Assembly (NCBI GenBank): GCA_024742285.1 | Contig: JANSYR010000008.1 | Location: 62,001 to 126,000, forward strand | Length of the DNA: 64,000 bases | Direction of reading: 5' to 3' | Origin: a bacterium | GTDB lineage: Bacteria; Myxococcota_A; UBA9160; UBA4427 | Shown: positions 53,848 to 61,571 of the stretch, piece after piece | How the letters are laid out: every line of letters begins with the position of its first letter | How positions within the stretch are numbered: position 1 is the stretch's first letter | Translations under genes and position numbers: made by a program | Notes under the pieces: generated by a model | The model's input: the letters and a program-made list of their open reading frames with translations, nothing else | What the model was told of the DNA's origin: nothing | Databases searched by the model: none

Positions 53848-54938
53848 TTATCCGACTCCTTTTTCGTGCCTGAGCGGCCTGTTCCCCTCTTCTCCGCGGA
53901 CTCGCTTGAACCGCGTTGCGTATTCGATTGGTCGGCCTTCTGTGCGCGGGAACTATTCTTCATGCTCCGCGAAGAGCTCGTTGTGCGTGCGGATGCGCCG
54001 GAACGACCACTTCCGGGCGATGTGGGCGCAACGGCATGACGAACTCGTGCAAGGATGTTCAAGACCGGCGCTGCGGTCGCTGACGCGGCGCCAGAGACCC
54101 TCGACGAGGCCCTGTTGATGGCGCTTCCTGCCATCGATGCATCGGTCAGCGTCAACGACACGGCGCCGTTCATGGTGGACGCCGCGAGGTTCGGGATCGA
54201 CCAGGCAAGAAATGCGTAGAGAATCGACGCACCCAGGATCTGAAGCAGAGCGCCGAGGCTCTGCCCGCTCTGATCGAGGATCGACACCCACCCCGGAGCG
54301 AGGCTCATCCCGACACCCACGACGAGGTAAACCGTGAAGAGCTTCACGCCGATGCCAAGCGCGAACGATAGAAACCGACTGGCGAACGGTGCGGTGAATC
54401 GAGAGCCCGAGAATCCGAGCATGAATACGCCCGCGCCCAAGACGAAGTAGGCTTCGACGAGTGTGAGCGCCATCTGCACCGCGATGAGGACGAATGCGAG
54501 GAAGACGATGAGTCCAGCCAATGCGACGAACGCGCCACCGCCAGCGAAGGCGACAAGCCCTGCATCGAACACTCTGCGCAGAAGGTTTCCGCTGACCGCG
54601 ATTCCCTGGTCGAGAACGGTCGAGGGATCGAGCATCGGAAGACCGGAAGCACGACGTCCGGCCTCCGCGAAGCTGTCGAGTACGACAAACGACCAGTCGC
54701 GGAAGTAGACGAGCAGTGTGTAGAAGAACATGAGGGCCACAATCTTTCGCAAGAATGCGGCGATCATGGCCGTCGGGTCCTCGCGTTCGAGCGTCCACCA
54801 CATCGCGGACCAGGAAATCTCGATCGCCGCGAGTGCCCAGAAGAGCCCGATCGCAATCGGCAGGAGAGCGTCGTGCCAAGCTGCGGTCGCGGTGGCAAAG
54901 TCGTTCACGATGGACGAGAAGATTTCGGACCTATTCAT
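53844..54938 (-). CDS. trbL: TrbL/VirB6-like membrane channel protein
   Basis: A 364-residue polytopic protein with about six hydrophobic segments (between residues 20 and 255) and a Ser/Arg/Lys-rich hydrophilic C-terminal tail. That matches TrbL. MNRSEIFSSIVNDFATATAAW is the likely N-terminus, from an ATG that overlaps the trbJ stop. A longer frame upstream shadows trbJ and is rejected. It forms the inner-membrane channel for DNA transfer. Confidence 0.88.
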   Translation of the reverse strand: MNRSEIFSSIVNDFATATAAWHDALLPIAIGLFWALAAIEISWSAMWWTLEREDPTAMIAAFLRKIVALMFFYTLLVYFRDWSFVVLDSFAEAGRRASGLPMLDPSTVLDQGIAVSGNLLRRVFDAGLVAFAGGGAFVALAGLIVFLAFVLIAVQMALTLVEAYFVLGAGVFMLGFSGSRFTAPFASRFLSFALGIGVKLFTVYLVVGVGMSLAPGWVSILDQSGQSLGALLQILGASILYAFLAWSIPNLAASTMNGAVSLTLTDASMAGSAINRASSRVSGAASATAAPVLNILARVRHAVAPTSPGSGRSGASARTTSSSRSMKNSSRAQKADQSNTQRGSSESAEKRGTGRSGTKKESDK

Positions 54939-55704
54939 TGAAGACTCCCGGGCCAGTCCCGCTGAACGGCCAACGAAAGCTTCTCTCGGATGCTGCCGGC
55001 GAAGACGGAATCTCAGCCCCTGGCTCACCGAGGAATCGTTCGAAGGAAGCCACGCTCGCGGCTTCTCGAGCCTCGCGTGTTGCCAGATACACGTTCTGGG
55101 CATTCGTAGACGCGGCGATGAGCTGGCGGAGCTTGGCCAGCTCCTCGAGCTCCCGGCTCGCCAGGGCATTCGCGATCTGCAGCGCTTGCATTCGCCCGGA
55201 GGCGGTTGCGTTCCGGCGCCGGAGAACGTCGAGCGTGTCTTCAATCGTGCGCGCATCGCGGGCGTTCACGCCCGTGGCAGCGAGCGTCGCACGTAGGGTG
55301 TCAAGAAGTGTTCCCGACCAGCCGCGATAGAGGCGTGCATAATCATCGGCCGGGTCATAGCCGGGGAAGGCATCCCGGAACCGTCCATCGAGTCCTTCGA
55401 GGGTGTACGCGATGGCTTGCCCCGATTGCAGCGTCGCTTCCATCTGATCAAGGATCGCGGCGAGCTCTCCCCATGACGGCGACCCCGCGCGGCGCGAGTT
55501 CTCAATCATGTCGCGCAACATCTCAACCTGCGCCGCGGTCTGAAGAAGTGCCTCCGCGTGGTTGAGGACGGTCGTGGCATGATGGATCGGGTCGTAGACG
55601 ATGCCGGAGCCACCGAAGAGCTGACCATGACCGACCTGTGGATTGACCACGATGAGCGCCAAGCTCAACACCGTGGCCGTCGCCAAGGCTTGCATTCGAC
55701 TCAT
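54931..55704 (-). CDS. trbJ: TrbJ/VirB5-like conjugation protein
   Basis: A 257-residue exported protein. The ATG at 55704 overlaps the stop of the TrbE C-terminal gene (ATGA) and gives a signal peptide ending near GHGQ. The mature part is helical (HATTVLNHAEALLQTAAQVEMLRDMIEN) as in TrbJ proteins, which form pilus tips and affect adhesion. The longer frame starting at 55734 is unneeded. Confidence 0.85.
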   Translation of the reverse strand: MSRMQALATATVLSLALIVVNPQVGHGQLFGGSGIVYDPIHHATTVLNHAEALLQTAAQVEMLRDMIENSRRAGSPSWGELAAILDQMEATLQSGQAIAYTLEGLDGRFRDAFPGYDPADDYARLYRGWSGTLLDTLRATLAATGVNARDARTIEDTLDVLRRRNATASGRMQALQIANALASRELEELAKLRQLIAASTNAQNVYLATREAREAASVASFERFLGEPGAEIPSSPAASERSFRWPFSGTGPGVFNE

Positions 55705-56891
55705 TGAGCCATCTCCCGGTAGAGCCGCATCCAACGAGCGGCCTCGTCGTGCAGACCATGCTCCTCGAGCCAGACGGCGGGCCAGGTCGCGCCATGGGAA
55801 GAGATGAGGTCGCGCGCACGGCGAATATCATCGGGGCGCGAGGCCCCAAGAAAGGCCTGAGCAGCCGGGCCGATGTCGAGGTCAAAGAAGCGACGACCAG
55901 ACGGGCAAACCGCGTAGTAGTCGCGCTTGGGCGTCGCCTGAGCCAGCAGTTCGAGCTGGCGATCACTGAGGCCGATGCGCCGGTAGCAGGCCGCCGCCTC
56001 CGGGTCGCGTGCGTGAGGATTCGGAAGCAGGATGCGAGAGGGACAAGAGTTGAGAATTGTCTCGGAGCGTCCCGACGAGAAGAGATCTGTCAGTTCTTGG
56101 GTCACGAAGACGAGCGAGGCGTTGGCTTTACGGAATGTCTTCAGCCATTCGATCACCTGATCACGGAACGCGTCGTGCAACAGCGCCCGCCAGGCCTCGT
56201 CGAGCAGAACAAGTGTCGGTCGCCCATCGAGACGTCGAGTGATCAGCGAGAAGAGATGAACGAGGACTGGCAGCGCCACCACATCGCTACGACTCATCAG
56301 GTCTAGATATTCGTAGACGACGAAGCGGCCGTGACGGACGGTGTCAACTTCCGAGTCGAGCAGGCCACCCAAGGGCCCATCGACCGTGTAGTAGGCAATC
56401 GCCTCGCGTATCTCCGCGGACTGGGGATTGAGAGCACTGAGGGTCTTCGTAAAAGAACCCGCGAGCAGCTCGACAGCGCGGTGAATCTCGCGACGCCCCG
56501 CTGGCCCGGGGTCGACGCCCTGCAGACGAAGCAGCAGCTCAACGAACTGCTGGGCTCGCAGTCGGTCGGCCCGAGTTTCGAGCTGCGCAAGCGGAGCGAA
56601 GCCGTGGTCGCCGTCGGCCTCGGCGGTCAGCTCGTGATACTCGGCGCCGGCCGCATTGGCCGCGACGAACGACGAGAGGCCGAGGTCGAAATAGAACACC
56701 TGGGAGCGGGGGTACCGCAGGAACGAAAGGGCCAGGAACACCATCAACAGGGATTTCCCTGCGCCAGTGGGCCCCACCGCGAGCGTGTTCCCGACATCGC
56801 TCTCGTGAAGGAAATACCGGAACGGTGTCGCGCCGCTCGTATTGGCGACGAACAGCGGCGCCGAGTAGGGCGTGATCGGGTCGTCGCTCAT
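55701..56891 (-). CDS. trbE: TrbE/VirB4 C-terminal ATPase part (separate gene)
   Basis: A 396-residue protein that corresponds to the ATPase domain of TrbE/VirB4. Walker A GPTGAGKS lies at residues 40-47, Walker B TLVLLDEAWRALL follows, and VTQELTDL is another typical motif. In most systems this domain is fused to the N-terminal half. Here a separate ATG at 56891 overlaps the stop of the N-terminal gene (ATGA). The join falls at the normal domain border, after the LPTTTVWTG-like segment. Confidence 0.9.
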   Translation of the reverse strand: MSDDPITPYSAPLFVANTSGATPFRYFLHESDVGNTLAVGPTGAGKSLLMVFLALSFLRYPRSQVFYFDLGLSSFVAANAAGAEYHELTAEADGDHGFAPLAQLETRADRLRAQQFVELLLRLQGVDPGPAGRREIHRAVELLAGSFTKTLSALNPQSAEIREAIAYYTVDGPLGGLLDSEVDTVRHGRFVVYEYLDLMSRSDVVALPVLVHLFSLITRRLDGRPTLVLLDEAWRALLHDAFRDQVIEWLKTFRKANASLVFVTQELTDLFSSGRSETILNSCPSRILLPNPHARDPEAAACYRRIGLSDRQLELLAQATPKRDYYAVCPSGRRFFDLDIGPAAQAFLGASRPDDIRRARDLISSHGATWPAVWLEEHGLHDEAARWMRLYREMAQ

Positions 56892-58126
56892 CGCGAACCC
56901 CGACGGTCACCCGTCCAGATCGTCGTCGAGGGAATCATGTCCGCCAGATTGAGGCTGTGCATGATCGGCCGGCGTACGTTGCGAAATCCGTGTCCAGGAA
57001 TGCTTCCGAGATAGGCTTCGACCGAGTTCACGTCCTCGATCCGTCCCGAGAACCCGAGACCATGAATGGCCTTCAAGACGGCGCGGGCGGATTCGTCGAC
57101 GGCCTGTACGTCTTCGTCGAAAAGGACGACGACTGAGGTGAAGTAGCCGAACCGGAGCTCACCCTCCGAGGCCAGAGCGAGAGCCGTCGAAGCATCGACC
57201 GCCATGTGGTCCGCATCTCCGTCTTCAGGCCCCGGCTCGTCGCCGGCCACCTCGCGGGCGAGGCTCATCAGCCCTTTCCGCTTCTGAAACCACTGACGTT
57301 GAATCACCTTGAGTCGGGCTTCGGCTGTCGGCAGGTCGAGCGGCAGGAAACGGACAGACCAGCGGTAGACGATCGAGAGACTCGAGAGTTCGTCGAGCAT
57401 CGCCGGACTCGACTCGGCCGGGAAGTCTGTGATCGCGACGACGCGTACGTGCTGGTCCCCGACCATCGGCGTGAGGCCCACGCGCAGGTTCGTCGGAGCC
57501 AGGTGGTAGTCGAGATACATCGGTGGAACGGGAATGCGCATGCGCTGTTCGATTCCCGTGATGCAGAACTTCATGAGGGAAAGAAGGTCGACCGAGTCGA
57601 GACGCTCTAGCTCGAAGACGTTGCCGAGCTGATCTTCGAGTCGCTCGCAGGTGTTCGAGAAGGCGGCGAGGAGTTCTGTCTGGACGTCGGCCTCGAGCGC
57701 GGAGCTTTCGAGGAAGAACCGCAACGCCCGCCGCTCTGTGTCTGGACGCACCAGGTACGTGAGCGTGAAGTACGTCTGCGATTCGTAGTGGCGACCATCG
57801 GATTCATGGTCGCGGCGACGCTCGTCTTCGATCAGCATCGAAGTCGGGTCCGGAAAGTCCCCTGCCGCTGCATAGCGACGCGATGTGGACCGAACCGACT
57901 GGAAGTGAATCTCGTGGCCGTTTCCCAAACTTCGGAGCGCGCGATGGATGCGCGCAGAGAGGGCCTCGAGCTCGGCCGCGTCCGCTGATTCAAGGTCGGG
58001 CCCATGCAGACGCCAGCCGGCCAGAACCGCACCGTCTTTGTTCAGCATGACGCCTTCGTCGACCATCGCGGCTGGATTGAGCAGCTCAGAGGTTCCGGCC
58101 TCGGGCCGTCGCGAGAAAAGGGACAT
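56888..58126 (-). CDS. trbE: TrbE/VirB4 N-terminal part (separate gene)
   Basis: A 412-residue protein equal to the N-terminal CagE/TrbE_VirB domain of VirB4, with no ATPase motif. It ends ...LADMIPSTTIWTGDRRGSR, the point where the ATPase domain would begin in a normal TrbE. Its TGA is overlapped by the ATG of the ATPase gene. Start chosen at ATG 58126, with GGAGA upstream. A single-base indel could also explain the split, so the raw reads matter. Confidence 0.88.
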   Translation of the reverse strand: MSLFSRRPEAGTSELLNPAAMVDEGVMLNKDGAVLAGWRLHGPDLESADAAELEALSARIHRALRSLGNGHEIHFQSVRSTSRRYAAAGDFPDPTSMLIEDERRRDHESDGRHYESQTYFTLTYLVRPDTERRALRFFLESSALEADVQTELLAAFSNTCERLEDQLGNVFELERLDSVDLLSLMKFCITGIEQRMRIPVPPMYLDYHLAPTNLRVGLTPMVGDQHVRVVAITDFPAESSPAMLDELSSLSIVYRWSVRFLPLDLPTAEARLKVIQRQWFQKRKGLMSLAREVAGDEPGPEDGDADHMAVDASTALALASEGELRFGYFTSVVVLFDEDVQAVDESARAVLKAIHGLGFSGRIEDVNSVEAYLGSIPGHGFRNVRRPIMHSLNLADMIPSTTIWTGDRRGSR

Positions 58127-58138
58127 CAACGCTCTCCG

Positions 58139-58486
58139 CTAGTCGGAAGTGGGAACCGACGGGTGAATGGGGCGCGGCTCGGCATCGTCTTCCGAGGCGT
58201 GTGCATATTCAGCGTCAAACCAGAAGTACCGGACGAGCACGAGGCGGATGTCAGCGTCGTGGCGAGAAAGGCGTTGGAGGGCCAACAGGCCGACGAGAAA
58301 GAGTCCGCCGACGGTGATCAGCGCGTAGCCCGTGAAGCCGGTCCCCACTGCCGTCGCGAAACAGACGATGGCCAGTGTGCCGATTGATTCACGCTCGCAG
58401 CCGGCGTAAAGCACCGGGCGGACAAGCGAGCGATGAATCGGGATTCGTCTAAGCGATCGCTCCTCTGCGCGCCGTTCCTCGCTCAT
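58139..58486 (-). CDS. trbD: TrbD/VirB3-like conjugation protein
   Basis: A 115-residue VirB3 homologue. RRIPIHRSLVRPVLYAGCERE followed by two hydrophobic segments (TLAIVCFATAVGTGF and ITVGGLFLVGLLALQ) is the standard TrbD pattern. The ATG at 58486 overlaps the trbC stop by one base (TGATG). It assists VirB4 in pilus assembly at the inner membrane. Confidence 0.88.
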   Translation of the reverse strand: MSEERRAEERSLRRIPIHRSLVRPVLYAGCERESIGTLAIVCFATAVGTGFTGYALITVGGLFLVGLLALQRLSRHDADIRLVLVRYFWFDAEYAHASEDDAEPRPIHPSVPTSD

Positions 58487-58794
58487 CAGAACGTCGCCGT
58501 ATCGAAGCCAAGCGCCTCGAGGAAGCTGAGCGCGCCGAGCGCGAGAGAAACGCCGAACGCGACGCCAAACAAGTGACGGGCCCCGCGCCCGTGCTCCCCC
58601 ATCATCCACGTCAGTCCGGTCACAACTACGGCGACGGCGCTGACGACGCGTGCGACCGGCCCCGTGATCGATTCGAGGATCAGCGTCAGCACAGCTTCCC
58701 AGGGAAGCCCTGTCACGAGTGTCGAGGCATGAGCCGGAGTCGCCGAAACGACGATCACCGCGAGCGGCAGCATGAGAATGGCAAGTCGGGGCAT
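58486..58794 (-). CDS. trbC: TrbC/VirB2-like pilin
   Basis: A 102-residue prepilin: signal peptide (LAILMLPLAVIVVSATPAHA) followed by two hydrophobic segments (VVSAVAVVVTGLTWMM and LFGVAFGVSLALGALSF) as in TrbC/VirB2. Six bases separate its start from a GAGGAG site at the end of trbB. It forms the conjugative pilus; P-type pilins are usually cyclised. Confidence 0.88.
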   Translation of the reverse strand: MPRLAILMLPLAVIVVSATPAHASTLVTGLPWEAVLTLILESITGPVARVVSAVAVVVTGLTWMMGEHGRGARHLFGVAFGVSLALGALSFLEALGFDTATF

Positions 58795-58797
58795 GGT

Positions 58798-59784
58798 CTA
58801 CTCCTCGGGCCCGTCTGGACCGATGCGGCTTTCGGCAGAAAGCGGCTGTACGACGTACGTCTGGGTCGAGTTGTCCCAGCCCTGCACGTAGATGACTTCG
58901 TTGATCGCCGGGACGTCTCCCTCGCGAACGAGATGAACGACCAGGTCTACGACCTCACCGATCAGCGCGTTTTGAGAGGGAACGCCGGCCTCGAGCACGA
59001 GCTGTTCGAGGCGCGTGAGTGCGCCGCGCGCTGAGCTCGCATGAATCGTCGTGACGCCGCCGGGATGGCCCGTGGACCATGCCTTCAGCAGGTCGTAGGC
59101 CTCGGGACCTCGCACCTCACCGATGACGATGAAGGTCGGGTTCAGGCGCATGCCCTGAAACACGAGCGCCCGAAGCGTGGAAGGGGGGACCACGCGACGG
59201 GCGCTCGTGAGCGCGAAGCGCGAGCGAATCTCGCTTGCGTCTTCGAGCAGAAGAAGGTGAGCTTCAGGGAAGTACTCGCCAAGGATGTTGATCTGGACTT
59301 CTGCGAAACGGGTCTTGCCAGATCCCGTCGAGCCCACGATGAGAATATTCTTGCGATGAAGAAGCGCGCTCCGGAGCGCGTCTTCGAATCCGCGACAATC
59401 GAAGTCATCGAGCGAGAAGACCTTCTCGGGCGGACGTCGCAATGCGATTTCGGGGCTTGGGCTGAGGGGCGGAATCGCGCCTTGAACCCGAATTCCCAGG
59501 TGCTCGATCTTCCCGGCAAGCGCGGGTTCTTCCTGTGTGAGCGACTCCCCGAGCAGAGAAGCGATCGACTTGAGCGTGCGCTCGCGCGAGGCGTCCGACG
59601 ACCGCTCGCCGAACCGACGCCAACCGGTCCCCCGAATCAGGACATGATTACCGTCGCCATTCGCGATCACGTCGCCAGCCGACTCCGAATCCAAGGCAGC
59701 GATGAGGTGGGCAAGCCCCTCGCTGACCTGGGATTCGAGTCGACGGCGCGTCGTCTCGCGATTCTGGGAGTCTCGTGAAGCCAT
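58798..59784 (-). CDS. trbB: TrbB/VirB11-like ATPase
   Basis: A 328-residue hexameric traffic ATPase. GSTGSGKT at residues 151-158 is Walker A; IVIGEVRGPEAYDLLKAWSTGHPGG is the Walker B and His-box region with TTIHA following. The N-terminal domain is intact. It powers pilus assembly and substrate transfer. It is the second gene of the operon, starting 25 bases after the small gene upstream. Confidence 0.94.
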   Translation of the reverse strand: MASRDSQNRETTRRRLESQVSEGLAHLIAALDSESAGDVIANGDGNHVLIRGTGWRRFGERSSDASRERTLKSIASLLGESLTQEEPALAGKIEHLGIRVQGAIPPLSPSPEIALRRPPEKVFSLDDFDCRGFEDALRSALLHRKNILIVGSTGSGKTRFAEVQINILGEYFPEAHLLLLEDASEIRSRFALTSARRVVPPSTLRALVFQGMRLNPTFIVIGEVRGPEAYDLLKAWSTGHPGGVTTIHASSARGALTRLEQLVLEAGVPSQNALIGEVVDLVVHLVREGDVPAINEVIYVQGWDNSTQTYVVQPLSAESRIGPDGPEE

Positions 59785-59808
59785 CGGGCAGACCTGACCG
59801 CCGAGGGC

Positions 59809-60090
59809 CTAGTCGAGCCCCAGGGCCTGGCAGATCAGGCGTCGGATGTCTTCGTGCTCCTCGCTCTGACGGTCTCGGTGCTGGCTGAGCTCCGTCACGA
59901 TTCGCTGTTCGATGTTTCCCAGCGCGGCGTTTGCCTCGCTCCCGTCGCCCGCCTTGAGCAGTAGACGAATCGCACGACGGAGCGCTTCGGCGAAGGTGAG
60001 ACCATTCCTATGGACGTAGGCCTCCAAGTCGTCGCTCATTCCCCGCGGGCAATAGACTTGGTAGCGTGTGGTTGAGTTGAAATCAGACAT
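59809..60090 (-). CDS. Small RHH-like protein heading the trb operon
   Basis: A 93-residue protein. The N-terminal half (RYQVYCPRGMSDDLEAYVHRNGLTFAEALRRAIRLLL) has the layout of a ribbon-helix-helix domain: a short strand then two helices. The rest is a charged helix. As the first gene of the trb operon it could be an autoregulator or an accessory nicking-complex protein. The downstream gene trbB follows at 25 bases. Confidence 0.55.
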   Translation of the reverse strand: MSDFNSTTRYQVYCPRGMSDDLEAYVHRNGLTFAEALRRAIRLLLKAGDGSEANAALGNIEQRIVTELSQHRDRQSEEHEDIRRLICQALGLD

Positions 60091-60305
60091 GATTGAGCCT
60101 CCTTACGACCTCGAATATGAACGAGGAGGAAGACTCAATCCGACTCTAAATGTGCACTTTTTAAGATATTGTGCGCACTAAAATAAATAATGCGTGATAT
60201 TTCTATATCGAGCGCACTTCGTTCATGAATATGCGCACTTCACTCGCGGCGCGCTGCAGATGCGACGTGGACCGTTCCCCCCCACGACGACACCAAGGAC
60301 TCAAC
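60091..60305. promoter_or_regulatory. Divergent trb/regulator promoter with spaced GCACTT repeats
   Basis: This 215-base spacer contains the most AT-rich stretch of the region (60146-60210). GTGCACTT (60152-60159), GTGCGCACTA (60171-60180), AGCGCACTT (60211-60219) and ATGCGCACTT (60231-60240) are repeats with core GCACT in the same direction. Core spacings are 21, 39 and 21 bases, near whole helical turns, as expected for an operator. The 60171 copy is also a GTGCGCAC palindrome. AAGGA precedes the ATG at 60306. Confidence 0.6.
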
Positions 60306-61571
60306 ATGAGCAAGCAACAGGAGACAGCCGCCACCGGCAAGCCCATAGGGAAGCCTCGTGAACTCAGTCTCGACGAGTGCATCGCAGCCGCCAAGTTTGT
60401 CTACAGCCCCGATACAGGCGGCTCTCGAAGTGTGATTCGAACGGCCAAAATGACGGCGGACATGCTCACGGAGCTTCGGAAGGGCGACGGAAACGATCAG
60501 CCGGTGGCTGTCGATACCGTCAAGCGAGGCGTGAAATTCGCGATCCAAGAGGGGCTTGTCGTCGTCGAACCCAGGCGTCGCCAGTCGTTGCAGCTCCCGG
60601 ACCAACGCCCCGAATTGGAAAAGTCGCTTCGAGCCGCCCTCAACATCGATGACGCAATCGTGCTCGACTGCTCGGATCTCACGCTCATCTCTCAGGACGC
60701 CTACTACAGCCTCCAGCGGAAGCTCGGACACGCGCTTGCCAAATACCTCGCAGACCGCGCCCACCGCGAGTTCAGCCGAGTCAAACCCGGTGACTGGGGA
60801 CTCGGCGGCGGACGCGCTGTTCGTTCCTTTGCGCGCCGCCTCGAGAGTCTGGCGCCTCCCGAACGTTGGCCGGGGCAACGAGTCTATTCCTTTGGTGGGT
60901 CGCTCGAAGGAGACGCCATTTGGATTGACGGCGTACCGGCGCTGTTGGGGTCGGACAGTGCAGCATCGACGTTCGCCTCGGCGTTCGATTCCAACGTAGA
61001 GCTTCGTCGTGTCCTGGCACCGCTTTTCGTCGAGAACGCGCGCGACGGCGCGCGACTTTCTCCAACTCCGCGCGCATTCGCTGATTTCGGGAAGGGCAAT
61101 CGATCTTCGACGTCGATCGTGGCTTCCCGGTTCGGAGCGCTTGAACTCCCCTTCTTCACGGGGATCGAACTTCCGAAGGAGATCCCCGATCAAGCGCGAG
61201 AACTTCTTCAGCTCGTCGTATCGTGGCTTTCCTCGCTCAAGGATCCCTTCGGTCGTGATCACGGCTACTGCCCCATCGCCAATATCATCGCAGTGCCGTT
61301 CTACGTCCCGAATCGCCATGGTTTCCGTCACGCCGAATCGCCGCCCAAGGAAGTGATTCAGGCGCTTGAGGAGCTGGAGAAGTATTTCATCTCTGCCCAC
61401 ACATCCGGCGTGGGAGCCGCTGATCAGATTTTCCTTCTCGGCGGAGGATTCGGAAACGCGGCAACGATCGACTACCTGGCAACCGAACTCTTCAGGGGCA
61501 AGGTCAGTCTCGTCGTCACCTCCTCCGGCACGGCGGAGCGCATCTGCAGGTGGCATGGCATCGACCTCTAG
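60306..61571 (+). CDS. SorC/DeoR-like transcriptional regulator with effector-binding domain
   Basis: A 421-residue protein from the ATG at 60306 (AAGGA six bases upstream); the in-frame ATG at 60225 would run through the operator repeats. Residues about 25-95 contain a helix-turn-helix-like part (VDTVKRGVKFAIQEGLVVVEP). From about 104 on the pattern follows the SorC sugar-binding domain: LEKSLRAALNIDDAIVLD, KLGHALAKYLADR, GDWGLGGGRAVRSFA, and near the end DQIFLLGGGFGNAATIDYLA and TSSGTAERI. SorC proteins sense phosphorylated sugars. It is divergent from the trb operon, which it probably controls. Its stop overlaps that of virD4. Confidence 0.6.
   Translation: MSKQQETAATGKPIGKPRELSLDECIAAAKFVYSPDTGGSRSVIRTAKMTADMLTELRKGDGNDQPVAVDTVKRGVKFAIQEGLVVVEPRRRQSLQLPDQRPELEKSLRAALNIDDAIVLDCSDLTLISQDAYYSLQRKLGHALAKYLADRAHREFSRVKPGDWGLGGGRAVRSFARRLESLAPPERWPGQRVYSFGGSLEGDAIWIDGVPALLGSDSAASTFASAFDSNVELRRVLAPLFVENARDGARLSPTPRAFADFGKGNRSSTSIVASRFGALELPFFTGIELPKEIPDQARELLQLVVSWLSSLKDPFGRDHGYCPIANIIAVPFYVPNRHGFRHAESPPKEVIQALEELEKYFISAHTSGVGAADQIFLLGGGFGNAATIDYLATELFRGKVSLVVTSSGTAERICRWHGIDL

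Noticed and set aside
59786-59796. A third copy of the leader element before trbB, because GGGCAGACC recurs
   Set aside because: Only nine bases match and none of the stems or the AAGCCTTGACGG core is present; one such match is expected by chance.
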